Under the pieces are notes generated by a model. It made no database searches, was not told the origin of the DNA, and worked only from the letters and a program-made list of their open reading frames with translations. DNA of 64,000 nt from Pseudoneurospora amorphoporcata (lineage: Eukaryota > Ascomycota > Sordariomycetes > Sordariales > Sordariaceae). Position 1 is the first letter of the stretch. The number at the start of each line of letters is the position of its first letter. This document shows positions 46,401 through 58,223 of the stretch, piece after piece. Made by a program: the position numbers and the translations under genes. The stretch is from the NCBI GenBank assembly GCA_033297205.1, contig MU859088.1, forward strand, positions 62,001 through 126,000, in the 5' to 3' direction.

Positions 46401-49400
46401 GGACCCGTAATACTTTTACCGTATCACAAAAGGACGGCCTACATGAACTGTCCGAGCGTTGAGGATGCTGCACACTGAGGCGTTTCGTGGGGCGTGATTT
46501 CGTTTGAGACGGACGGGAACGTCCATTGCTACTGAATTCGTTGCGCGGCTGTCCATGGGAGGCAAGGCTCCCGTCTTGTCTTTCTTTCTCTGCCTCGAGC
46601 AATAAGGGACTTCCAGATATTAGGTCGCAAAGGGTTGCAGAACGACATATTGCAGGCGGGATAATCACCAGGGAGTATGCGCAAGTACGGGGTATCGACA
46701 ATCAAATCGAGATCGTACAATACACACTCTCCTCCATTGAGGCACTGACAGCGGGTAATTTAACAGATCTTGAACACCACCGTCAGACCGATGACCTCCC
46801 CACAGATGCGTCCTCCATCATGATCTGGTTCAATAGTTCGAGAGATAGCCTCGAACGGCGTGCCTTATCAAAAAAGAAGAAAAAGAAAAAGAAAAACGAG
46901 ACATCTGTCAAAAAAACTAAATTCGGCAACGAATTGAGGTGGACGTGTCACGGACCCCTATGTGGTTCGGGGCTGGCCTGTCCCGGGTAAGCCTGGGAAG
47001 GGTTGGAATCTGGCTGGGCCGTCGGCGAACTCTTCTCCCCATGCAGAGGGAACAACCATTGAGATTGCTATCCCAGATGCAAGTCCCCTGCCGGATGCCT
47101 TACGCGAAAGAAATAGCTGCACTGTTGACTCTCGCTTCTGAGCGTTCTCATGCTTCTGTCATTTCATTTTCCCACCATGGAATTATCCGCCCACAACGGG
47201 TTTATGTCTCAGACCTCGAGAATGGAAATCACCGTAACAATGAGGCTGGTAGGAAAAAAAATGAAGATAATCAGAAAATCAGCGAGGACGTCCATTGACC
47301 GGCTCCCGCCGTCGCCGTCGTCCCTCCGTCGTCTCCAGAATCCAGGACATTACCTACCGTCCGGCGCCTATCGCTCCACCTAGCCGAATTGCCCTGTGGT
47401 ACGAAGCATTTTAGCGTCCAAGTTTGCCCGGTTGCCCTACCTACTACGGAAGACCATGAAAGAGCACTGAGCGTTTCGCGGTCTTTCCTCTCGACGCCCT
47501 GTAAGTTTCCCCCGCTTCAGATTAATTCAAGAGAAAAGAACTGATGATTTACGGTCACTTGTGGCTTTGGAGGCTGATCTCTCAGCAATAAAAATTGGTC
47601 CGTGAAAGGCTCGGAAATATCAACAACTTGTCAGGGCACCGCCCACACTGCATCCCCCATCCTCTCCAAACTTGGATCTCAAACAGCAACTCCGTCACAG
47701 TCGTTCCTCAGCTGACATGCACTGTGTATGAGACTCGTAAGTGGGCAGGCAAAAAGGCACAAAGAGCACCGGACGCCCTCAACGTTCCCCCTGCTGAACG
47801 AAACCCTGGCTCCTGGACCCCAAAGACAAGAAGGTAGCACAGTGGATATGAGAAACCCAGCCCGCGCCGCCGGTCGACAGCGCCATCGCCGCGAAAAGGG
47901 ACCTTTCTCATCCTTAAGTTCGTGCTTGTGGTCATCCAAAGTCACCTGACAAAACTAACCTCTCTTGGTTATGGCTCCAACGAAGCACGGACTCCGCTCC
48001 GATGCTCAGGGGAACGGCGGTTTGAAGCGGGGCGGCGCCGTTGGAGGAGCTTTCTTCTATTCGTTCTTCTGCCCGCTGCGAGGAGCAGAGAAAGGTAAGG
48101 TAAGGTAAGCAATGAGAACGAACGAACACCTATACCGATTACGCAACGCGTAGGCAGGCATGGCGGGGCATTCCAGAGACACGGGCACGGGGACCCCGAA
48201 ATCACAAAAGATACATACATGCCTTTGCTTGGAGAGAAGACGGGAGGTACCTATACAGTATCTGTCATGATCTCGTCTGAGTGCCACTGGGCTGGGTTCT
48301 CACTCCTCCTCAATGTCAATGTCCCCTAATAACATTGGTTTCACCACTGCAAAGTACTCTTGTTTCGTGCGCGCCTCGGAAAGCGACAGTCTCTACTTAT
48401 TTCTGCAGCGACTATTGTAGTGTAGGCAAATTACCTTATCCTGGTCATCACAAGTTCGGTGATGGGCACAACCCACAGGGCAGGCGACGGACGGGTTTAT
48501 CGAGGATTCGAAGGGTGAGTGGGCTGCATGCCCGTATGATGGAAAAGGTGAGATAGGAAATAATGGGCCTAGGCACATGTAATGAAAAGGGGAAGTCTGG
48601 CGTTTGAAGGTGGTGGATGGTGGTGGATGATGTTCGGCCGGGAACGAGAGCGAGTGCTGCAGCAACAGCTTTCCACTTGTTCCATTCTGTCCATATCTGC
48701 AGCTCCATTGTTTTCCGTTGTGTTGTGTTCTCAGCTTCTTTCTCCGTCCATCACAGTGGACATTTCTCAGTTTCCTGTGATGGAGCGCTTGTGAATGCTC
48801 CAAAGAATGGAGCCCCGTTCCCGGACAAGCTTCCCTTCCCATCTAAGCCAAGTGGAATCCATGGCTCCATCGTCGAGTCCGGGTCCGTGCAACGACAGGT
48901 GCCTTGACCCTATGATGGCACGTGCATAGACCAGGTAGTACCTAATACCCTACTGCTCCCACGCACCTTTTTGAGCAACTCGCACCTTTCCTCTCTCGGA
49001 CAAACTCGAAGCACCAAGCAACCAACCTCCTTCCACCTTGCAGTGTGCGCAAGTGCAGAAGAACAGAACGATTTTGAAAGAATCCAGAAGAGACGACCGT
49101 TCAAGTTGACTGTCAGTCGCTTCCCTCCCTCCCTGCCATCTCATTCTCTTTTTTTTTCTGTCTTAAAACCGTGGCCCGTAGCGCGTGTGGTGGAAGAGGA
49201 CGGTGGCACCAGGGGCAGGTTTCGCTATCCTCTTTTCAATCACTCCGCAGTCGCCCAAGCCCATTCCAGGCAAGATTGTCAAGCTGCACCGACGAACTGC
49301 GACTGACTGACATCTGCTCGGCTTCCTCAACAGGGGCAGAAGGAAACCCAAGACCACCGCAAACGTACACTTACACTGCAATTTGACAGGTACGGTACAG

Positions 49401-50212
49401 GTTGAGGTAGGTACCTTACACTACACACGCAGTTTACTCACTCCTGCCTGCTCTTTCAGCCGCTTTCCACTTCTCCTGCCTCACCTTCCAACTCATATCC
49501 ACGCCGCATCACAATTCCCGTTCTCTGGTCCCGGCTCCAGTCCTGCCCACTCATCCGTCCGTCCCTTCTTTCACGGCAAGCAATCCCACTTCCACGTCCC
49601 TTCCCTCCGAACCTTATCCCGAATAACCACGGTCAATCACCCTTCAACATTACTGCACAAAGCTTCCAGCTTGCCCGCCCAGCCTCGAGCTTCCCATCTC
49701 ATCCCAGGCTCCAGAGAGAACCCAGAGACGTTCGGCTGCTAGTCTACCGTGTGTCTCGCACTGTCGCTCACCCACCCTCTCTCTTACTGCAGGTCGATTA
49801 TCAGCGGAGGCCCCTTGTCTGGAAAGATCCATCCTCTCCAGCCTATCCACCAATCAGTCACAATCCCCGCCGTACGGATTACATACATACATACTTTTAC
49901 CACTGCTCACTGGCACGCTCGTGGCTCCGCGAAATACCTGAACCGTCCACCCCCAGCAACCTAACCCCCCAGGCTCGAGAGAAGTCAAACAAAGCAAATA
50001 AAAATTGAAAACGTGATTCCTCGCTTCCTTCCGCCGTCGGCACACACCAGACTCAATACAGTGCAGCGCCCAACCAGGTTTCTGCGACAAAAGGCAGCCT
50101 CTCCGCACACTCCAGATCAAGCCTAGGCCATCGGCACAACGCTCGAAACAGCATCTCCACCAATTCTACCTTTTTCAGCATCTTTGTGGTACCTCGAACC
50201 TCAAATCCCAAA
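42388..50212. other. 7.8-kb gene-poor spacer upstream of MCM1
   Basis: It contains the 3' region of the mannosylphosphoglycerate synthase gene, a 46-nt T tract, and many open frames up to 226 codons (45608-46288) that are Ser, Pro and Arg-rich with no motif. An Ile/Glu/Asp-rich stretch at about 46620-46870 (TREYAQVRGIDNQIEIVQ) looks more protein-like but has no upstream ATG. The last 800 bp are C-rich and may be the MCM1 leader. No RNA gene is recognised. Confidence 0.45.
43438..43483 (+). repeat. Poly(T) tract, 46 nt
   Basis: The longest homopolymer in the window, uninterrupted. Confidence 0.95.
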
Positions 50213-51068
50213 ATGGCCGACATCACCGATCAGCACGAACAGACCTCTCCCACCGAGCTCGACGAGGCGCATGCCGTGGGCAATGGGAATGCCAACAACA
50301 ACAACGAGCCCCGCGGTGTTAAGCGCGCCCGCCCTGCCACGGCCGATGATGATGATGATGACGACGAGAAGGGCGGCCGCGAGCGCCGCAAGATCGAAAT
50401 CAAGTTCATCAGTGACAAGTCGCGTCGCCACATTACCTTTTCCAAGCGCAAGGCTGGTATCATGAAGAAGGTACGTTTTGGGCTCTGAAACAATCTGTCT
50501 TGACGGCCAATCTGGATATACGCGTTGGCGCCGGCGGCCCATCTTTGTCTATAGAAGCAACATGTTACTAACTCGGATCTTGTTGTTTTAGGCCTACGAA
50601 CTTTCCGTATTGACAGGAACCCAAGTACTGCTACTCGTTGTTTCCGAGACCGGTCTGGTTTATACCTTCACAACTCCCAAGTTGCAGCCTCTCGTCACCA
50701 AGGCCGAGGGAAAGAACTTGATTCAGGTATGTGCTAGAATGCGCCTTGGTTGCCATTGAGCCTTCCTCTAACATACTCTCTAGGCATGCCTGAACGCTCC
50801 CGAGCCCGCGTCTGCCGAGAATGGCGTGGACGACTCTAATGCGGTCGACTCGCCCGAAGAGCCCCCGAGCGCCCACCTGCCTCCCCAGCAAGGCCGACCT
50901 GGCATGCCGCCCCAAGGACACATGCCCCCCAACTACATGCCCAATGTCGGCGCGATGGATGCCCAGCAAGCGCAAGCACTTGCGTACACAAACTACGTAC
51001 AACAACAAAGAGGTGGCCAATACATGCCTCAGCCTGGTCTGCAGCAGCACGCCGGCCACCAGTCATAA
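50213..51068 (+). CDS. mcm1: MADS-box transcription factor MCM1, 225 aa, three exons
   Basis: Exons are 50213-50470, 50592-50726 and 50784-51068; the introns (GTACGT..TTTTAG and GTATGT..TCTAG) fall in phase 0 and the first interrupts the MADS domain after KAGIMKK. The MADS domain (about 56-112) has GRERRKIEIKFI for DNA minor-groove contact, RRHITFSKRKAGIMKK, and AYELSVLTGTQVLLLVVSE for dimerisation, with the SAM extension KLQPLVTKAEGKNLIQACL. This is the SRF/Mcm1 type. It is preceded by an acidic run (seven Asp at about 45) and followed by a Pro, Gln and Met-rich tail (about 145-225). Mcm1 is a nuclear regulator that works with mating-type and other cofactors; in Neurospora relatives it acts in sexual development. 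The length matches filamentous ascomycete orthologues. Confidence 0.95.
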
Positions 51069-52608
51069 TAATACTCAGGGTCGGCTCTTTTCATGACTTC
51101 AGCTTGCGCGATAATACCCAGCATTAATGCATTCATGAAGTGTCATTTCCCCCATTCGACATTGTTAGGGTGTCCCTCGTCGTTACGCACGAGGGGATTT
51201 GCCCAGCTCGGTGTTCAATTGGGTGGTTTGATACTGTTTCTCATATCTTTCTAGCAACTTCTTGACGGTCCTTTCCCTCAGTTTCGAGTTCCACGGAATT
51301 CATCTCATACCCTCTATATCCCAACTCTGCCGTCCGTGGGTGGCAGGGTTAATCGGTTAAATTACATGATTGGTTTGTGTTTGGGGCAGCAATGGTCGGT
51401 TTGGCCTTGAGACCAGTGAGCATTTGGGCCCGTGGAAGGGTACAGGCGAGCATTCGCAATGGGGCGGGGGTCGGTAACGGTGTGATGTACAAAGGGCAAT
51501 GTCATGGGATACAGGGGAGGCTTATGTGCGGATGAGACGGTGGCGTCAGCTTGGTGGTGAACTTGGCGGCTCGCATTTTCTGCGTTTCCTGGCCAGAAGA
51601 GGTTCTCGACGTTTGCTTTGGTCAAACAAGGTTTATGTCAGGGGGCGAGGCACGAAGTTACGACCCATGAACGCTCTACGTTCACGAATCGGACTGCATC
51701 AACCACTTTGTTCAGATTTTGTTCTAGTGTTCGGCCTTGCTACGGGGCTGATACTGGCGTGGCTTAGTATGACAAGAAACTGTCTGCTTTCTCCGCATCA
51801 TCCGCCGGCTCGGGCTCCGTTCGATTCGGTTTCTGGTGTTTGATGGCGACTCTTGGCTGTGTTTGCCATGCTCCCGGAGAAGAGAGACGGGGTAGTTTTC
51901 TCTCTTGGAACTTCATAATTTGAACGTGTGTCCTATTTGGGCGGGCGACAATATGGGGGGGAGGGCAGGGACAAATATGGGAGGTTTGATTTTGCGGGGA
52001 CAAGAAAAAATGAAGGTTTAACCGTCCACCTACTTGTATGATATAGCGAACGTTCCCATTTCAAAAGCCACAATATCTTCATGTCACATTTTCGATGTCT
52101 TTCAAAATGAAGAAATACCAGCCATCTTCCTGCCAGCGTGATCTGTCCGTTCCGGGAAAAGATATATCAATAGACAGATCAAGTCTGACTAAATCGGATG
52201 GATTTGGCCAAGATAGGGAAGGTCCGGTGATCAGACCACCAAGCTTTACCCGTTTCCCGTGGAATGTCTTGAACCCCGAACCCAATTCAATCCCAGCTGA
52301 TGCCTCCTGTACCCAGAATGGGTTTCCACCTCGAAATACCAAAGGAGGAAAGGTTTGAAGCGGGAACCAGCGGCAAATATTGGACATGTCATGGATCACA
52401 CAACGAAAAATTTCAGCCCTACCCGTCCCCGTCCCCGCGCTGCCGTTGATGCAGGAAAGGAAAGCGGAAGCGGGAGCGGAAGCGGAAGCGGAAGTTCGGC
52501 CTTTCGGGCTTCTACCCGTTCCCGGGTTTCTTTTCCGGATCGGATGGAATCCCGCTTCTTCGGGAAGGATTCTGTTATCACAAAAAAAAGACAATTGGGA
52601 TGATTTTT

Positions 52609-52643
<35 letters not shown>

Positions 52644-54586
52644 AAGAAGCGAGAGGACGTCTCGACGAGCAACGCCTGAAAATTCCCTCTTGCGCTTGCT
52701 TCATTGCCACGTTCTCGTTCTTGGCTTTCGCGGTTCGATGTCTGGGGAAATAATCATTTTGGAGGGGAAATTATTTTCGCCTCCCCCACACTTACAAATC
52801 CGAAGATCAGGAACATCATTTTGAATAATATGGGGAACGCAGGATGGGGAACTGGAAAAACAAAACATGCCAAATGCACGACATACTTGACCGAGCAGCG
52901 ATGGCGTGCCTTTCCTTTCCCTGCTTGCTTGCTTACTTGCTTGCTTTTGACAGACAGATTGATACGCATTGCTTGACGGTCACAGAACATCCACATAGCA
53001 TTGCACTTCACACTGCAGAACATAGGGGAACGGAAATAGAAACGCAAAACGGGAATGTGCAAAACTAGACATTGCAGTACATGACAGAGGCAGAGAACGG
53101 AGATGCACAGAATCGGAAGTAAAGTGTAGAACGATAGGCAAGCTAAACATCTTTTTGGTTAAATTCGAGAAGCTATCGAAAATCATCGACGTCATCCCCC
53201 GAGTTGGAACTTCAACTTCCCACGACGAGACGTCTTGACGAGGAACCAAGAAGCGCTTGACTCAACATTCATCTGATTTGACCCCCTGTATGAATACTGC
53301 CGTGCGCTCCATTGTGATGGAGAGGTGTTTGTTGGTGGAATTATTTGCGGAGAACGAATTTCAGAACAGGAAGGAGGTTGAAAGGGAAGAAAACAAGAAA
53401 AAAAAAAAAGAAAGAAAAAAAAAAGAAAGGAAAAAAAGATCCAAAGTCTGGAAAGATGGATACCAGCAAGACAAGAGGGGGCACCACAAACAAGAACACA
53501 ACCAACTCGAAACGAGGGAACGGAGAATACCAAAAGACAGAAAAAAAATTGAAGAGTGCAAAGCGAAGACGGGTGAAAAGAAACAAGAAATATTGCCCCA
53601 ATAAAACTACCATAACAAAAATAAAAAAAATAAACAGCCAACAACACAAAGAACCCTTTACTCAAAAAGAATACAGCCGGAACGAAAGATGCTCCCAAAA
53701 AAAATTGAATCCGACATAAAACACCCAAATCGACATCCCGGCACTCCAAAAATTTCAATAAAATCAATAATTTCTTGAACCTCATCTCGCTTTAGTGAAC
53801 TTCGTTAACCCTCAAGCGACGTTGTCAGATGATACTTCTCTCCTTCTCTGGAGTTTGAGGTCTGTTTCACTTAACGAAATGTTTCAGTTTAGGAAGGTGC
53901 ATTGGATAGTGTGTGTTCGCCGTGGTAGACTTGAGAGTCGGGATTGTGAAACGAAGGTGAAGAGGAAGATAAAGGTGAGTTAAGTCTGTGCGGAGACGGT
54001 GATGGGTTTGAAGATGTCTTAAGCATACCTATTTCTTCCACAAAGGTGAACATGAGTGGTGGCTGAGTCCTGTATATTTCCCTTTTCCCACTTCCCGCTT
54101 CTCGTTCCTGCAACGGAAAGGAGAGAGATCTGAAGCTAATGTAGTAGACTACCTCCAGCCAGGTAACTCGGCCGATTTTCTTGCAACTTGCCCGCAAGCT
54201 ATTTTTCCGTCTTTGTGGACCTGTAGCTCCGTGGCTCTGTCGTAAGGACTGAATGATTGATGGGTACTTGGTGAATGTGCTGCGTTTCCAAATGAGTCTG
54301 GTGTTTGTCTTCCAAAGCCTTCCATCATTCTTCAAACCCTAGATTCCCGCTCCTTGACGATGTCCTTCCTAAGAAAACTTGTAAGCCCCGTCGATGTAAT
54401 CTCACTCGCCCAGCGAGGAGTATCGTCTCCGAATAGAGCCAAGTCGCAACTCAATTTTGGGGTTCCGGCGGGCTTAGTTGGTTCTCGTCTTGAGAACTGG
54501 AGGAATAACTGGAGAGGAAAACCTCGGTTTGAGAACTGAAGAAGGACGGCCCTTGAGGAATGGAGAGGAAAGCTTGTCCAAGCTCA
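51069..54586. other. 3.5-kb spacer
   Basis: It contains the MCM1 3' region, a GGAAGC hexamer array near 52457-52494, a 32-nt A tract, TGCTT repeats near 52920-52945, and A-rich DNA at 53390-53760. A minus-strand open frame at 52079-52600 and a plus-strand frame at 52095-52358 overlap; neither has a motif. At 53960-54340, sequence similar to 56020-56400 is present (see the degenerate family). Confidence 0.4.
52610..52641 (+). repeat. Poly(A) tract, 32 nt
   Basis: Uninterrupted A run. Confidence 0.95.
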
Positions 54587-55430
54587 TCAATCTTCTTTGC
54601 CCAACCTTCGTCGGGTGGAGTCGCTACATCTCTTATGTCGAATGGTCTCGAACAACTTGGTCATTGCGTCGCGCATTTGCTCCCGCTCTTTCTCGCTCAA
54701 GTTTTTGTCCTCCTCCTCGTCCTCGTCCTCGCCTTCGCATAACACTTTATACACCCCCCTATCTAGATCTTTCTGGTCCTGGTCGTGTACATAATTCTTC
54801 TTGAAATAGTCGGGGTGTATCTCTTTGGCGACAAGATTGTCGTCGTTGTCTAGTGCGAACTTGGACCTTTCGCATCCGTAAACCTGATAAGCAAGCTTCA
54901 AGAGCAGTTGTACACACTGCTTCTTGATATCCTTTTCGGTTCGCTCGTATTGATGTGTGGTTTTAGGGGCAAGCCGTTTCTTCAATTCTCACAATCGCTT
55001 GACGAGTCCGAAGACCCCTCGCTGTTTGAGTTCACGTCATCCTCCCAACCCAAGCCCGGGAGATTCTGGTGTGCCAAAAGTGAGGTACTTGACCAAGTCG
55101 GATCGTCGGTATGAAGTAACACTAGGTAACGTCAGACAAGAATTGTCAGCTCCTGTCCTTGGTCTCCTTTATTTTTGCTAGAGGATCATTACGATTGATA
55201 GTAGCATCATAAACCTTGTTACATAACGTCAACAGCTTCCTTTTCTTTCCCATCATGAGCTGCTCGTCGTATAATAGACCGGCCAATCAGAGGTTGGAGA
55301 TTACAGCCCACGAATTGAACCTCGTCGAAAAGCGTCCAAACTCTTCCCACTCGTGTTTCCACGTATGGTTCTTCATGTCGGTGCGGCTTGTGGAATTGAG
55401 CTCGAAGAATTTGTTGATAGCAGAAAATTA
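54587..55430 (-). pseudogene. Decayed gene of a local paralogous family, acidic C-terminus
   Basis: On the minus strand, coding pieces follow each other but change frame. FFELNSTSRTDMKNHTW and FGRFSTRFNSWAVISNL (about 55420-55300) end at a TGA. LAGLLYDEQLMMGKKRKL follows, up to about 55160. Then HTDDPTWSSTSLLAHQNLPG ends in an acidic SDSSSDCEN (55110-54980), where one missing base moves the frame into LKKRLAPKTTHQYERTEKD and a long tail with GEDEDEEEDKNLSEKERE, ending TAG at 54587. The last piece alone is 130 codons but has no ATG. The function is unknown. Introns could explain some breaks, but the change at DCEN to LKKR has no splice sites, so the copy is probably dead. Confidence 0.45.
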
Positions 55431-55689
55431 CTTGACAATTTCCTAGCGGAGCCTTCCAAGATCTGCTCTGATGCTGATTCCCGGGAAGATAACCGTCTCG
55501 AATGATGGTTCCATGATGGTTATAAAAAACAAATATGTCTGAAGTTGTTAGTTGAGGAGCGCGGTGGTAAAATGCTTAAATGTTGCCAGCCCTCTGGAAG
55601 TAACTAAATTAGGAAGAAAGTCCAAAGTATCAGATCAAGAATGCTTCGAGAAAAAACATCAGCAAAATTGGCTGTAAGCAGGTGAAGAT

Positions 55690-55990
55690 GGAGAGTGAAA
55701 GATCATGCTCCGTTATCCTCCGGGCTCGAATCGAGATGGATCACCATCACGGCCCGAGTTGGCAACATACCAACGAACGACACGCTCATTCCCTGCCCAG
55801 ATTTTATGAAGACGCCGTCAGAAGGAAGGCACGGTGAACATCCACTTAAGCCACTCAATGGCAAACTGTCGTTAACGGGGGAAATAATAACCTACATACA
55901 AGCTGGATGGGATGCAACTAGCCTATCAGCGGAGAAAACAAGTTTTAGGAAAGAACGAACAAGCTCATAAGTTGCGTCACTCTAGCATCA
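55690..55990 (+). repeat. Direct repeat copy B (diverged)
   Basis: This segment aligns by eye with 57590-57915. Shared words include CGAGATGGATC, CATACCAACGA and TTGCGTCACT in the same order and spacing. One frame reads NRDGSPSRPELATYQRTT and stops at TGA just after FPAQIL. Confidence 0.6.
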
Positions 55991-56111
55991 TAGTGTAGGT
56001 ATCTCTGTGATCGCGGATGGAGATTGAGTTTTGTTTATTTCTCCTCTCCCACTTTCGGTTGCGACAACCAAAAAGAGAGAGGTCTGGTGCTAAATATGTA
56101 GTAGTAGATTA

Positions 56112-56288
56112 CTGTTGGAAGTCCGTGCCCAGGTTGCCCAGTGAATGGCACTGGGCCGCCCATTCACCGGCACTCCCTTCCAGGTATTTAGGCTGCCCTG
56201 GTTTCCGTTTCTCCTCTTCCGTTAAACAACAACAACAATCAAGCCCTTTTTCGTTGTCGCCTTTTCCAGCCCACCGATAATTACTCAC
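56112..56288 (-). other. 177-bp intron-like insertion present in one paralogue only
   Basis: Around it, 56020-56111 and 56289-56340 match 54070-54200, but this block is absent there. On the minus strand it begins GTGAGT and ends CCAACAG, exactly like an intron. It also carries an 8-bp stem (56136-56143 with 56149-56156, GCCCAGTG/CACTGGGC), so a small mobile insertion is the alternative. Confidence 0.45.
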
Positions 56289-56289
56289 T

Positions 56290-56610
56290 CCGGCGACATA
56301 ACTCAACCGATTTTATGGCAACATGTCTGCGAGTTGCTCATGAAATACAATAGATCTCTTTTATTGGACATCGTGTCCCTACTCATCTCCCTCTCGTAAT
56401 GGTTGCAGGTGTTGGAAGGAGGGCATGTCGCAAACCACGCCTGGAATCTGGCACTCAAGCGGCGACACTCGTCTTTCCCGAATTGCCACATATTGTTGCC
56501 AGGGACTGAGTAGTGGTAAAGACGAGCTTGAGATCAACAAATCTCTCCTTGATGTTCCCTAGGAGCAACTCAAAACTGGTTCTCATGCGGGGATCCGTCG
56601 AAGTTGGCAT
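56290..56610 (-). pseudogene. Second decayed copy of the same family
   Basis: The minus strand opens MPTSTDPRMRTSFELLLGN at an ATG at 56610, continuing ERFVDLKLVFTTTQSLAT. It then changes frame to QFGKDECRRLSARFQAWFA and later SNKRDLLYFMSNSQTCCHK, ending at TGA. The patterns E..R.S.RF..W and KR.LL match the copy at 54587-55430 (EEFGRFSTRFNSW and KKRKLL). The frame break lies in the middle with no splice signal. The function is unknown. Confidence 0.4.
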
Positions 56611-57589
56611 ATTAAATGCTGATTTGGCGATGATTGCTACTTAGAAAGGCTTGATTGTGTTGAAAGAAATCGGGTCCGGAGCCGGATCACAACTTCTAAC
56701 AGACACTCATCTTCCTTGCTCTCGTCACCAACCTCGTCCATCTTGAAAGCGGCTCCAACCGTGAACCTGATGCATCTAAGTAGAAAATTGGGTCAGTTGT
56801 GAGGAGCCAACAAGCATGTCTCTGGCGCACATCACATGCAACGTCCCAGAAGGACCCTCAAAGAAAAAGGTACTCTCAAACACCCGGACACCGAGTCCAT
56901 CATCCACTACTTTCAATGGTAGTGAACGACGACAAACACCCTTAATTGATCCTCAGAACCACATCCAAGCCGTGCGTCGTTGGTGGCGTTTACCGTTGTG
57001 ACTTGGCTAGAGTTGGCGGCTCGGATTTCTCCTGTCGGGGTTTCCACATTCGGATTATAGAACACGGGGTAACCAACCGCCTGTCCCCCATGACGGAAGA
57101 GATCATGGAGGATGGGAGGTATTGTACCGGCCAAACACGGGAAGTTGATGATAGCGCGGGTACATGTCCCGCCGACTGCCCTCTCTCAGGGAAGCCAGCA
57201 ACACCGGTCGCCGTCACAACCTTTGAGAGCTCTTTGATTGCGTTGGTTGCGAGAGGGCGAGCACGGAAATTTCCCCTGATGTCACATCATGCTATTTTTG
57301 GTGATGTTGGTCTCTCATGAGACGTGAAGTGTGAATGGGCGTACATTTGGGCGGCACGCCCAAGCAATTGCACGTTTGCTGCATACGCCAATGTGAGTCT
57401 GGAACCCCTCTCACATTGGCTCGAAAGCAACAGCCATGACGCCGGTACCTGAGCGGCTCGTTGGCCAAATGAATTTCACAACTTGGAGGAAATGCGACTG
57501 GAGATTGATGACGAGGAAGACTCAAAAGATCGGATGGAGGAGGTTTCTAAAAAAAAAAAAGAAATCAGGGAATTTGGCCGTAATCAGGC

Positions 57590-57915
57590 GTACATCTCGA
57601 AAACGAACGGTCATGCTTACCTCTGGGGATTACATTGTATGGACTCAAACGAGATGGATCGCTCCCTTCTCACCATTTTCGCGGGGCATCATACCAACGA
57701 GACACTCTCCCCTTCTTTGCCCAAATTTCTGAGGACAAGCTCAAAAGAAAGGTACGGAGGACCCTCACTTACGACATCCCACTTGGCAATCGGCTGCTAA
57801 AGAGGAAGCACAACTTTTACTAAGCAACCGAGAGGACGGATACAACTCCCTTATCAGAAAACTATTTTTAGGCAAAGAAAGACCAAGGCGATGAATTGCG
57901 TCACTTTGGCCTATC
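57590..57915 (+). repeat. Direct repeat copy C (diverged)
   Basis: This is the counterpart of 55690-55990. Here a frame remains open from an ATG at 57635 to TAA at 57823, including KRDGSLPSHHFRGASYQRDT and FAQISEDKLKRKVRRTL, so this copy is the better preserved one. It may be the 3' exon of a once functional gene. Confidence 0.55.
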
Positions 57916-58223
57916 TCGAGTGAGTGTTGTTGAGTTGGGTCTTAGCGCCTAGCGCTTTCCTGATAAAGTGGGACTTTTGACCAACAGACGCACCTTCTGA
58001 GCAGGCCGGTGCTGTTGGCGCTTCCTTATGACCCGTGCAATTTAAAGACGTGGCATGTCGTTCCTTCTGGTGTTCGTGGGTTAGTTGTGTATTTCTTTAA
58101 CTGAACATCAGTCCATGCACTCTCTCGCAACATCGTTAATCATTTTGTCTAAAACTTCAGAGAGCTGCTAGTCGCGTCGTTTCGAATATCCTTCAATACC
58201 TTACCACAACGACTATTACCAGC

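Noticed and set aside
46526..46990. 154-codon plus-strand frame with an Ile/Glu-rich middle
   Set aside because: No ATG before the protein-like part and no splice acceptor; kept only as a note in the spacer entry.
52079..52672. 197-codon minus-strand frame
   Set aside because: Begins in the poly(A/T) tract without ATG; the opposite strand has an equally plausible 87-codon frame, so neither is supported.
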